64,000 nt of DNA. Source: Streptomyces wuyuanensis (lineage in GTDB: Bacteria; Actinomycetota; Actinomycetes; Streptomycetales; Streptomycetaceae). The DNA lies in contig NZ_FNHI01000019.1 in assembly GCF_900103455.1 (NCBI RefSeq), positions 1 to 64,000 on the forward strand, given 5' to 3'. Below are positions 42,848-55,400 of the stretch, piece after piece. The position numbers and the translations under genes are program-made. Below the pieces are notes generated by a model. That model made no database searches. It worked only from the letters and a program-made list of their open reading frames with translations, and was not told where the DNA came from. Each line of letters begins with the position of its first letter. Positions within the stretch are counted from its first letter, which is position 1.

Positions 42848-43450
42848 GTGTGCGGTTCCGAGGAAGTTCTGGCCTACTGGCGGCGGGTTCTGACGCCGCT
42901 TCCGCAGGATGTCTCGCTCCCCCGAGACCGTCCGTTCGTTCCGGCCGAGGAACGGGAACGGCAGACGCGGGTCCTGCCCGGGGTGCCGGACGCCCCCGAC
43001 TCCGTGCTGCTGGCCGCGTTCCTGACACTGCTTCACCGCTACAGCGGGGCCACCGACCTCACCGTCGGGCACGACGGTCTGCCGCTGCGGGTCTCCATCG
43101 AACACGAGCCCTCCTTCCGCGAGTTGGAGCGCCGGGTGGAGCACGCGCGGCAGGACGCCGAGGCCCATCGCGCCCCTCTGGACGTCCTCGCCGACGAACT
43201 GCGTCCGCAGCCGGTGCGCGACGGCGCGGGACCGTTCTTCAACACGGCCTTCGCCACGGCCGCCCGTCCCGCCGACGGATTACCGGACCCGGTGGACCTG
43301 CTGCTGGAGGTGGGTGAGGGCACGGTACGGGCCACCTACGCCACCGCCCTCTTCGACGGCGCCACCGTCGAGCGCGTACTCGGCCACTACCGGACCCTGC
43401 TGACCGACGCGCTGGCCCGTCCGGAGGCGCCCGTCGGGGCGCTCGCACTC
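42848..43450 (+). other. NRPS N-terminal half-condensation domain
   Basis: The first about 200 residues align only with the second half of a C domain: DSVLLAAFLTLLHRYSGATDLTVG, then LRVSIEHEPSFRELERRVEHARQDAEAHRAPLDVL and GPFFNTAF. The HHxxxDG half is absent, so it cannot catalyse condensation. It probably remains as a structural cap on A1. Confidence 0.75.
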
Positions 43451-46400
43451 ATGGACACGTCCGAGTACCGGCAGGTGGTACGTGACTGGAACGCGACCGG
43501 GCACGGGGTGCCGGCGACGACCTGGCCCGCGCTGTTCGCCGAACAGGTCCGCTCCCGTCCCGACGCCGTAGCCCTGGTCTTCCGGCACGAGCAACTGACC
43601 TACGCCGAACTGGACGAGCGGGCCAACCGCCTCGCCCACGCGCTGATCGCGCGCGGGGCGGGCCCCGAGCGGATCGTGGCGCTCGCGCTGCCGCGCTCGG
43701 TGGACCTGATCGTGGCCGAGGTCGCGGTGCTGAAGTCCGGTGCCGCCTATCTGCCGGTCGACCACGACTATCCGGTGGACCGCGTCGCCTACATGCTGGC
43801 GGACTCCGCTCCCGTCTGCATGGTGACGACCGCGGAGACGGCCGCCGAACTGCCCGGGCAGGACGGGATGGCGGTGCTGGCGCTCGACGCGCCGGCCACC
43901 GGAGCCGAGTTGGCCGAGCGGCCCGCCCACGATCCGACCGACGCCGACCGCGGCGCCCCCCTCACCGTCCTGGGCGCCGCCTACGTCATCTACACCTCCG
44001 GCTCGACCGGCCGTCCCAAGGGCGTCGTGCTCGCGCACAGCGGTGTGGCCAAGCTCGTCGCCACCCAGACCGAACGGTTCGGCATCGGCCCGCACAGCCG
44101 GGTGCTCCAGTTCGCCTCGCCGAGCTTCGACGTCGCCTTCTGGGACCTGTGCCTCGGACTCCTCTCGGGCGGACGGCTCGTCGTCGTACCGGCCGAACTC
44201 CGCGTGCCCGGCGCCCCGCTCGCGGACTACGCGCGCGCCCACGGCATCACCTTCATGATCCTTCCGCCCGCGCTGCTCGCCGCCATGCCCGAGGACGTAC
44301 CCCTGCCGCCCGCCGCGACGCTGCTGGCCGGCACGGAGCGGGTCGCCCCTGAGCTGGTGGGCCGCTATGCCCGCGGGCGCATGATGTTCAACGCCTACGG
44401 GCCGACCGAGGCGACCACCAACTCCACACTGGGGCTGTGCGATCCGGACATCCCCGCCGGCTCCATCGTGCCGATCGGTGTGCCCGACCCCGGCACCAGG
44501 GCGTACGTCCTCGACGCCTGCCTCAGGCCGGTTCCCGCCGGTGTCACGGGTGAGTTGTACCTCGGGGGCGCGGGGCTCGCGCGCGGCTATCTGGGCCGCG
44601 CGGCCCTGACCGCCGAACGGTTCGTCGCGGACCCCTTCGGCGAGCCGGGCGAGCGGCTCTACCGCACGGGCGACCTGGTCCGCTGGAAGGGCGACGGCAG
44701 GCTGGAGTTCCTCGGCCGCGCCGACGCCCAGGTCAAGATCCGAGGTTTCCGCATCGAGCCCGGCGAGATCGAGTCCGTGCTGCGCGGCCATCCCGCCGTC
44801 GACCAGGTCACGGTGATCGCGCGTGAGGACAGGCCCGGTGACCGGTGTCTCGCCGCCTACGTCGTACCGGCGCTCACCCAGCCGCGCGGCGCCGACCCGT
44901 ACGCCGGGGTCGAGGAGTGGAAGGAGATGCACGAGCTCCTCTACCGGGCGGCCGGAGCGGACGGCCTCCGGGAGAACTTCGCCGGCTGGAACAGCATGTA
45001 CGACGGCCGGCCCATCCCCTTCCAGGAGATGCGCGAGTGGCACGAGGAGACCGTCCGGAGCATCCGTGACGCCGGGCCCGCCCGCCGGGTGCTGGAGATC
45101 GGCGCCGGCAGCGGCCTGGTCCTGTCCCGGATCGCCCCCGGCTGCGAGTCGTACTGGGCCACCGACCTGTCCGGGGAGGCGGTCGCCGCGCTGCGCGCCC
45201 ATGTCGGCCGCGACCCGGAACTGGCGCGCAGGGTCGAGCTGCTGACCCGTCCCGCGCACGACACCGAGGGGTTGCCGGCCGGTCACTTCGACACGGTCGT
45301 GCTCAACTCCGTGGCGCAGTACTTCCCGAGCGCCGAGTACCTCGAGGACGTGCTGCGGAAGGTGTCGGCGCTGCTCGCCCCCGGCGGCCGGGTCTTCCTC
45401 GGGGACGTGCGCAACCTGCGGCTGCTGCGCACGCTGCGCGCGGCGGTCGAGTCCCGCCGCGCCTTCCTCCGCGGCGACGACGACCCGGACAAGACCGCGC
45501 TGCGCTCCGCCGTGGAGCGGTCGGTGCGCTGGGAGGGCGAACTGCTTCTCGACCCGGACTACTTCGCCGCCCTCGACGGGTTCGACACGGAGATCCGGAT
45601 GAAGCGGGCCGTGTGCCACAACGAGCTCAGCCGCTACCGGTACGACGTCGTGCTGCGGCCCGGCGGGCGCCCGGCGGCCGCCGACGGCGGGCAGGAGGTG
45701 AGCTGGGCCTCGGCCACGGCGCAGGGCGGGCCCGCCCGGCTCCTGGCACGACGCCCGCAGCGGCTGCGGATCACGGGAGTGCCCAACGCCCGCCTGGCCG
45801 ACGACCTGGCGGACCTGCGGCGGCTGGAGGGCGCGGGCGGCACGGCCGAACCCGGCGCGGACCCGGAGGACTTCCACACCGTCGCGGCCGAGCACGGCTA
45901 CCACGTGGCCCTCACCTGGAACGGCGACGCCGACGACGGGGCGTTCGACGCGGTCTTCGCCCTCGGCGGCCCCCCGGACGGGCTGTACCGCACCGCCGGT
46001 GCGTATCCGCACGCCAACCGTCCGGCGCCCTTCCGCGACCCGGCGGCCCTGATGAGGACGCTGCGCGAGCACGCCTCCGCGGCGCTGCCCCACTACATGG
46101 TGCCCGCGGCCTTCGTCCCGGTGCACGCCCTTCCCGTCACCCCGAGCGGCAAGATCGACGCCCGGTCGCTGCCCGTTCCGGACCGTGCGGCGGCGAGCGT
46201 CGGCCGAGCGCCGCGCACCCCGCGCGAGACGCTGCTCGCCCGGCTGTTCGCCGAGGTCCTCGGGCTGGACCGGGTCACGGCGGAGGACGACTTCCTGGCG
46301 CTCGGCGGCGACAGCATCACGGCCGTCCAGCTGCTGATCAGGGCCCGGGAGGCGGGGCTGCGGCTCACCCCCCGCGAGGTGTTCCGGCACCGTACGGTCG

Positions 46401-49400
46401 AGGAGCTGGCGAAGGCGGCCGTCGACCGACCGACGGCGTCCGCCGACCCGGGCTCGGACCTGCTCGGCGAGCCGGACGCTGCGGAACTCGCCTTCATCCA
46501 GGGTGCGGATCCCCTGGCGATCGAGGAACTGCTCCCCCTGACCCCGCTCCAGCAGGGCTTCTTCTTCCACTCGCTGACCGGTGGGCCGGGCGGCGACACC
46601 TATGTGGTGCAGCAGGTCCTGGACCTGGCGGGCCCGGTCGACGGCACCACCCTGCGCCGGGCGGCACAGCACCTGCTCGACCGTCACGCGCCGCTGCGGG
46701 CCGGCTTCCGGCAGCGCTGCGACGGCACTCCGGTGCAGGTCGTCGTGCAAGACGCCGTGCTGCCGTGGCGGGAGATCGACCTCTCCTGCGAGGAGGACGC
46801 GGACCGCGAGGCGCTGGGCGAGGCGGTCTTCGCACAGGAGCGGGAGGAATCATTCGACCTGGCGGCCCCGCCGCTGGTGCGCTGCGCTCTGGTGCGTCTG
46901 GGCGAGCGGCGCAGCCGCCTCGTGCTGACGTTCCATCACATCGTCGCGGACGGCTGGTCGCTGCCCGTGCTGCACCGCGAACTGATGGCCGGCTACGGCG
47001 CGGCCGGCCCAGCGCTCGCCCCGGTCACGCCGTACCGCGCCTTCCTGCGCCGACTCGGCGAACAGGACCGCGACACCGCCCGCGAGGCATGGCGCTCCGC
47101 GCTCGCCGGGATCGACGGGCCCACCCGGCTGGTGGACACCCCGTCCACGGGCGGCGCCGTGCGTCCCGCGCACGTCAGGGTGGAACTCTCCGAAGGGACC
47201 ACCGCGCGTCTCGCCGAACGGGCCCGGGAGCACGGTGTGACGCTCGGAACGGTTCTGCAGTCCGCCTGGGGGCTGCTGATCGGCCGGCTCACGGGCCGCG
47301 ACGACGTGCTCTTCGGCACCACCGTCTCCGGCCGTGACAGCGAGGTCGACGGTGTCGGCACGATGGTGGGCCTGTTCATCAACACCCTGCCGACCCGGCT
47401 GCGCTGGACTCCGCGGGAGTCCCTCGGGAGCATCCTGTTGCGGCTCCAGGACGAGCAGGCGCGGCTGCTGGACCACCAGCACCTCGGTCTGGCGGAGATC
47501 CAGCGTCTCGCCGGCCACGCCGGCGGGGGCGAACTCTTCGACACCCTGCTGGTGGTCGAGAACTACCCGGCCGGCGGGCACCTGAGTGACCCCTCGGGCA
47601 GCGTCCGGATCACCGGGGACGTGTTCCACGACGCCGTCCACTACCCGCTCGCGCTCGTGGCCCGGCCCGGACGCCGCCTCGACCTGCGGCTCAAGCACCA
47701 CGCGGAGCGGCTCGACGCAGGCACCGTACGGGCGATCGGCGACCGGCTGGTGCGGATCCTGGAGGCGTTCGCCGCCGACCCCGCCCGCACGGCGGGCTCC
47801 GTCGAACTGCTGGCCCCGCACGAGGCTCTGTGCGCTCATCCGTCGGGCGAGGAACGCGCGGTCCCGGCGACGACGCTGGCCGACGCGTTCGCGGCGCAGG
47901 TGGCCAGGACCCCGGGCGCCACGGCGGTTGTCTTCGAAGGGGAACGGCTCGACTACGGCGAACTCGACGTCCGTGCCGAGGCGTTGGCGGAGCGGCTGGG
48001 GAGGCGGGGCATCGGCCCGGGCGACTTCGTGGCCGTGGCCGTACCCCGGTCGGCGGAGCTGATGGTGGCACTGCTCGGGGTGCTGAAATCCGGCGCCGCC
48101 TATCTGCCGCTGGACCCCGACTACCCGGCGGACCGCGTGGCCCACATGCTGGCCGACTCCGGTACGACGACGGTGGTCGCCGTCGCCCGGACCGCAGCCG
48201 CGCTGCCGGACCGTTCCGGGACCGCGGTCCTGCTGCTCGACTCCTCGGACAGGGCGGTGGACGACGGGACCGCCGCCGTCTCGGGTTCCCGCCGCCCGGC
48301 CCACCCCGACGACCCGGCCTACCTCATCTACACCTCGGGTTCCACGGGACTCCCCAAGGGCGTGGTCGTCACCCACCGGGCCATCGTCAACCGGCTGGCG
48401 TGGATGCAGGGCGCCTACGGGCTGCGCGCCGACGACCGCGTCCTGCAGAAGACCCCGTCCAGCTTCGACGTGTCCGTGTGGGAGTTCTTCTGGCCGCTCC
48501 TCGAAGGCGCCGCCGTCGTCCTCGCCCGCCCGGACGGCCACCGCGACCCGGCGTATCTGGCGGCGCTGGTGCGGGAGCAGGCCGTCACCACGATGCACTT
48601 CGTGCCGTCCATGCTGGAGGCTTTCCTGCGGTCGGACGAGATCACCGGCGACCCCGGCTGGTCGGCGTCCCTCCGGCGCGTGCTGAGCAGCGGCGAGGCG
48701 CTGCCGCTCACGGCGGCGCACCGGTGGCACACGCTGACGGGAGTGCCCTTGCACAACCTGTACGGCCCCACGGAGGCGGCGGTCGACGTCACCCACCACC
48801 CGTTCGACCCGCGCGAGGACGGCGGCGGACCGGCCGTGCCCATCGGAGGGCCGGTCTGGAACACCGGGCTGCGGGTGCTGGACCTGTGCCTGCGACCGGT
48901 TCCGGACGGGGTGCCGGGCGAGCTGTATCTGGCCGGCTGCCAGCTCGCGCGCGGCTATCACGCCCGCCCGGCGCTGACGGGCGAGCGGTTCACGGCCGAC
49001 CCGTACGGGCCGCCCGGCAGCCGGATGTACCGCACCGGCGATCTGGTGCGGCGCCGCGCGGACGGGGTGATCGAGTACCTGGGCCGCACCGACCGGCAGG
49101 TGAAGCTGCACGGCATCCGGATCGAGCCGGGCGAGATGGAGTCCGCGCTGCTGCGGCTGCGGGGCGTGGGCCACGCCGTCGTGACGGTGCGGGACGACGC
49201 GCTGGTCGCGTACGTGGTGCCGTCGGATCCCGGCGCGGACGCCCTTCAGGTGCCCGAACTACGTGCGGGACTTGCGGAGTTGCTGCCCTCCTCCATGGTT
49301 CCCGGCGCCTGGGTCGTCCTGGACGGCCTGCCGCTGACGCCCAGCGGCAAACTGGACCGGGCCGCGCTGCCGGCCCCGAGGCTCGTGCGAGCGGCTGCCA

Positions 49401-52400
49401 GGGCGCCTCGCGACGCCCGTGAGCGGCTGCTGACGGACGTCTTCGCGGCGGTGCTGGACGTTCCGGACGTCGGCATCGACGACGACTTCTTCCTGCTGGG
49501 CGGCGACAGCATCAGCTCCATCGCCGTCTGCAGCCGGGCGCGTCGCGCGGGTCTGGAGCTGGGCCCGCGCGAGGTCTTCGAGCACCGCACCCCCGCGGCG
49601 CTCGCCGCGGCGGCGGGCACGGTCGCGGCGGCCGACCGGGACGCGGCCACCGCCGTGTACGCCCTGACGGACGAGGAACGGGAGCGGGTGGAGCGGCTCG
49701 CCCCCGGCCGGATCGAGGACGTGTGGCCGCTGGCCCCACTGCAGGAGGGCCTGTTCTTCCACTCGGCCTACGACGACGGCGCCCTGGACGTCTACACCGT
49801 CCACGAGTCCTTCGACCTGGCCGGCGGGGTGGACATCGGGCGGCTGCGGGCCGCCACTCGGACGCTGCTGGCCCGCAATCCCAGCCTGCGGGCGGGCTTC
49901 ACGAGCGAAGGCCAGCGGCGGCCGGTGCAGTTCATCGTGCGCGAGGCCGGAGTCCCGGTCCGGGAGGTGGATCTGTCGGGGCTCCCCGAGGCCGAACAGG
50001 AGGTGAGGCTGCGGGACTTGATGGACGAGGAGCGAGCCCGCCGCTTCGACCTGTCCCGGCCGCTGCTGTTCCGGATGCTGCTCGTCCGGCTCGGTGCCGG
50101 GCGCGGGGACCGGCTCGTGATCGGGCGCCATCTGATCCTCTGGGACGGCTGGTCGGCGTGGCTCTTCCTGAACGAGCTGTTCGCCCTCTACGAGAGCGGC
50201 GGCGACGCGGCCGGCCTGCGGGACCCGGGTTCGTACCGGGACTACCTGAGCTGGCTGGAGCACCGGGACGACGCACGCGCGACCGGTGCGTGGCGGGCGG
50301 CACTGGCCGGCTTCGACGAGCCCACGCTGCTGGCGCCGGCCGTCGGCGACCGGGGCCCGGCACCGGTGATCCCGGAGCACCTGGACGCCGTCCTCGACGC
50401 GGAGGCGGCGGACCGGCTGCGCGAGACCGCGCGTAGGCACGGCCTGACCCCCAACACGGTGCTGAACGCCGCCTGGGGGCTGGTCCTCGCCGGTGCGACG
50501 GGCCGCACCGACGTCGCCTTCGGCACCACCGTGGCGGGGCGGCCGAGCGAGGTGCCGGACGTCGAGAACGTCGTCGGCATGTTCCTCAACACCGTCCCCA
50601 CGCGGATCGCGTTCGACCCGCGCGAGCCGGTCGTGGAACTGCTGCGCCGCGTCCAGGGCGAGCGGATGGAGCTCATGCCGTACGAGTACCTGGGGCTCGG
50701 AGTGCTCCAGGCCGAGACGGGACACCGCCGGCTGTTCGACACCCTGTTCGTGCTGCGCAACGCCGACACCGACGAACGGCTCGCGGCGCTGCGCGACCGG
50801 TACGGTGCCACGGCCGTGGCGAACGTGGACGCCACCCACTACCCGGCCAACCTGGTCGTCACGCCCGGCGAGCGGATCCGCGTCACCCTCGCGTACCGCC
50901 CCGACCTGCTGGACCGGACGTACGCGCGAAGCCTGCTCGACCGGTTCGTGCTGCTGGTCGGACGGCTCGTGGCCGACCCGTCGGCGCCCGTCGGCTCGCT
51001 GGACCCGCTGCTCCCGTCGGAGGCCCTGGCCCTGGCGCGGGAGGAGTCGGCGAGCCGGCAGCGGGTGCCGCACGAGACGGTCGCGGACATGCTGGCCGCG
51101 CAGGCGGCCCGGACGCCGGGCGCGACGGCCCTGGTCTTCGGCTCCGCGACGTTGACCTACGCCGAGCTGGACGCACGCTGCAACCGGCTGGCCCGGCTGC
51201 TCCTGGCTCGCGGAGCCGGTCCTGAGCGGGTCGTCGCGCTGGGCCTGCCCCGCTCTCTCGACACGGTGGTGGCGCTGTTCGCGGTGCTGCGGACCGGCGC
51301 CGCGTATCTGCCGCTTGAGCTGGACCATCCCGCGGAGCGGCTGTCCCTGATGCTGGCCGACGCCCGCCCCCTGCTCCTGCTCTCGACGGAGGCGGTGTCA
51401 CGGACCCTCTCCGGCGACACCCCCCGGGTACTGCTCGACGACCCGGCCGTGGCGGCCGAGCTCGACGGGCTGTCACCGGCACCGGCAGGCGCGTCGTTCA
51501 GCCTGGAGCACCCGGCGTACGTGATCTACACCTCCGGCTCCACGGGGCGGCCGAAGGGAGTGGTCACCCCCTACGCGGGCCTGACGAACATGCAGCTGAA
51601 CCACCAGAGGGAGATCTTCGCCCCGGCGGTGGCGTCGGCCGGGGGGCGGCGGCTGCGCATCGCGCACACCGTGTCGTTCGCGTTCGACATGTCGTGGGAG
51701 GAGCTGCTGTGGCTCGTCGAGGGCCACGAGGTGCACATCTGCGACGAGGACCTGCGGCGTGACGCCACCGCCCTGGTGGCGTACTGCGAGGAGCACCGCG
51801 TCGACGTCGTCAACGTGACCCCGACGTACGCGCACCTCCTGATCGAGGAGGGCCTGCTGGAGGGCCACCGCCCGCCCCTGGTGCTGCTCGGCGGGGAAGC
51901 GGTCACCGAGGCGGTGTGGACCACCCTGCGGGACACCGAGGGGACGTACGGCTACAACCTGTACGGGCCCACCGAGTACACCATCAACACCCTCGGCGGC
52001 GGTACGCGGGACAGCGCGACCCCGACCGTGGGCCGCCCGATCCGCGCCACCCGCGCACGGATCCTGGACACCTGGCTGCGGCCGGTGCCGGACGGGGTGG
52101 CCGGCGAGCTGTACATCGCCGGCGTCGGTCTCGCCCGCGGCTACCTGGGCCGGCCGGGTCTGACCGCGGAACGGTTCGTGGCCGACCCGTACGGCAGGCC
52201 CGGCGAGCGCATGTACCGCACGGGCGACCTGGTGCGCAGGCGAGGTGACGGCAACCTGGACTTCCTCGGGCGCACGGACGACCAGGTCAAGATCCGCGGC
52301 CACCGGGTGGAACCGGGCGAGATCGAGGCGGTTCTGGCGCAGCACCCGGAGGTGGCCCAGGCGGCGGTGGTGGCGCGTGACGACGAGTCGGCCCCCGGCG

Positions 52401-55400
52401 CCCGGCGGCTGGTGGGTTACGTCGTCCCGGCCGGACCCGGGGCGGAGTCCCGTGAGTGGGCCGAGCGGGAACAGGTCGGCGAGTGGCGGGAGATCTACTC
52501 GGCCGAGTACAGCGAGATCGGTACGGCCCTGTTCACCGAGGACTTCGCCGGCTGGGACAGCTCGTACGACGGGCAGCCGATCCCCCTCGAGCACATGCGT
52601 GAATGGCGAGAGGCCACCGTGCGGAGCATCCGCGAACTGCGGCCGCGACGCGTTCTGGAGATCGGTGTCGGATCGGGGCTGCTGCTGTCCCGGCTCGCCC
52701 CGGACGCCGAGACGTACTGGGCAACGGACTTCGCCGAGCCCGTGATCCGCAAGCTCGGCGAGGACCTCCGGGCGGATCCGGAACTGGCGGAGAAGGTGGA
52801 GCTGCGCTGCCAGAGCGCCGAGGTGACCGACGGTCTGCCCGCCGGGTTCTTCGACACCGTCGTGATCAACTCCGTCGCCCAGTACTTCCCGAGCCTGGAC
52901 CATCTGCACCAGGTGATCCGGGGCGCCATGGCCCTGCTCGCGCCGGGAGGCGCGCTGTTCCTCGGTGACGTCCGCGACCTTCGCCAGGCCCGGGTCTTCC
53001 AGGCGGGCATCCAGGCGGCCCGCGCCGGCGAGGACACGGACCCCCGGTCGCTGCGGCCGGCTGTCGACCGGGGACTCGCCCTGGAGAAGGAACTCCTCGT
53101 GGACCCGGACTGGTTCACGACCCTCGGCGTCGGCGCCGAGGTGCGCACCAAGGCCGGCCGGCACCACAACGAGCTGACGCGCTACCGGTACGACGTCGTC
53201 CTGTACGAGGACACCTCCGATGCGGTCGGGTTGGAGCACACCCCGGAACTCGGCTGGGCGGGGTCCGGGGACCTGACCGCTCTCCTCGCGGCCGGGCAGG
53301 CCGCGCCGGAACGCCTGCGGCTGCGCCGGGTGCCGGACCCGCGGACCGCCGGGGACCTGGCCGTGCTGCGGGCGATGGACGCCGTGCCGCCCGGTCCGCC
53401 GGCCGCGGCCGGCGTGGAACCGGACGACCTGCGAGAACTCGGGGAGGCGCACGACTACCGGGTGCTGACCACCTGGTCGGAAGAACCCGGCTTCTACGAC
53501 GCCGTGTTCGTCCGCGGCACGCGGGGCGCGCGGACGACGGGGCTCCACCGGCCGCGCCCGGACCGGGGCACGAGCCCGTACGCCAGTGCTCCGGCCGCGG
53601 GCCGCGGCAACGGGGCGCTCGTGCGCAGGCTGCGCGAGGACCTGGGCCGGCGGCTGCCCGCCTACATGGTTCCGGCCGCTTTCGTGGTCCTGCCCGGACT
53701 GCCGATGAACGACAACGGCAAGCTCGACGTGCGGGCGCTGCCGGACGCCGAGCCGGCCGTGGCGCTCTCGGCGGGGCGCGGACCGCGCACCCCGGTCGAG
53801 GAGGTGCTGTGCCGCCTGTTCGCCGAGGTGCTGGGGCTGCCCCGTACCGGGGCGGAGGACGACTTCTTCGACCTCGGCGGCCACTCCCTGCTCGCCACCC
53901 GGCTGATCAGCAGGGCCCGAACCGAGCTGGGCGCGGAGCTCGCGATCCGCGATCTGTTCGAGGCCCCCACGCCCGAGGCCCTGGCGCTGCGGGCGGGCGC
54001 GGGCCGGCCGGCCCGCGCCGTGCTGACGACGGCCGTCCGGCCCGAACGGATCCCGCTCTCGGCGGCTCAGCGGCGGCTGTGGCTGGTGGAGAGGATCACC
54101 GGAGGCGGGGTCGCTTACCACTTCCCGCTGGTGTTCCGGGTCCGCGGGCTTCTCGACGAGGCCGCGCTGCGGACCGCGCTGGCGGATGTCATGGGCCGTC
54201 ACGAGGCGCTGCGGACCCGCTTCGAGACCGTGGACGGCGAGCCGTACCAGCGGATCGTGCCGGCCGGTGAGGCCGTACCGGAGTTCCGCGCGGCCGACTG
54301 CCCCGAGGACGAGCTGGCCGCGCGCGTCGAGGAGGCACAGCGGCGCCCCTTCGACCTGGCCGCGGATCTGCCCCTGCGTGCCGAGGTGCTGCGGCTGGGC
54401 GCGGAGGACACCGTGGTGGCGGTGGTGCTGCACCACATCACCACCGACGAGTGGTCGGACCGGCCGTTCCTCTCCGATCTGAACCACGCGTACGCCGCCA
54501 GGGCAGCCGGCCGGGAGCCGGAGTGGACCGCGCTGCCGGTCCAGTACGCCGACTACACCCTGTGGCAGGAGCGGCTGCTCGCCGACGTCGGCGAGCGGCA
54601 GCTCGGCTACTGGACGCGGACGCTGCGCGGGCTGCCCGAGGAGATCCCGCTGCCGCTGGACCGGCCGGGCGCGGTCCGCGCGACGGGCCGGGCCGCCGTC
54701 GTGCGGACGACGCTGCCGGACGCGTCGGCAGCGGCGCTGAGGGAACTGTCGGCCACCCACCAGGTCAGTATGTTCATGCTGTGCCAAGCGGCGACCGCGG
54801 CTCTGCTGCACCGGCTCGGTGCGGGAGACGACATCCCTCTCGGGACCCCCATCGCCGGGCGCACGGACAGTGCGGTCGACGACCTCGTCGGCTTCTTCGT
54901 CAACACGCTCGTCCTGCGCACGGACCTGTCCGGGGACCCGTCCTTCGCGGAGCTGCTGGGCCGGGTCAAGGAGGCGGCGCTGGCGGCGTTCGAGCACCAG
55001 GACGTGCCGTTCGACCGCGTCGTGGAGGCGGTCAATCCGGCCCGGGTGGCCGACCGCAACCCGCTGTTCCAGGTGATGCTCGGCTACCACCACCGCCCCG
55101 ACGGCGACCCGGACCTGTTCGGGCTGCCGACCGAGTGGTTCGACATGGACACCGGCATGGCCAAGTTCGACCTGGACTTCACCGTGGCCGACCACGGGCC
55201 GGGCCGGGACATGACGCTGCTGCTGGAGTACGCCACCGACCTCACCGACGCCGGGACCGCGGCCCTGCTGGCCCGGCGGCTCGTGGGCCTGCTGGAGCAG
55301 GTCGCCGCCGATCCCTGGCGGCCGGTCGGCTCGCTGCGCGTCCTCACCGACGAGGAGGAGGCCGCCTCGGCGGCGGTCTGGAACGCCACGGACCGGCCGG

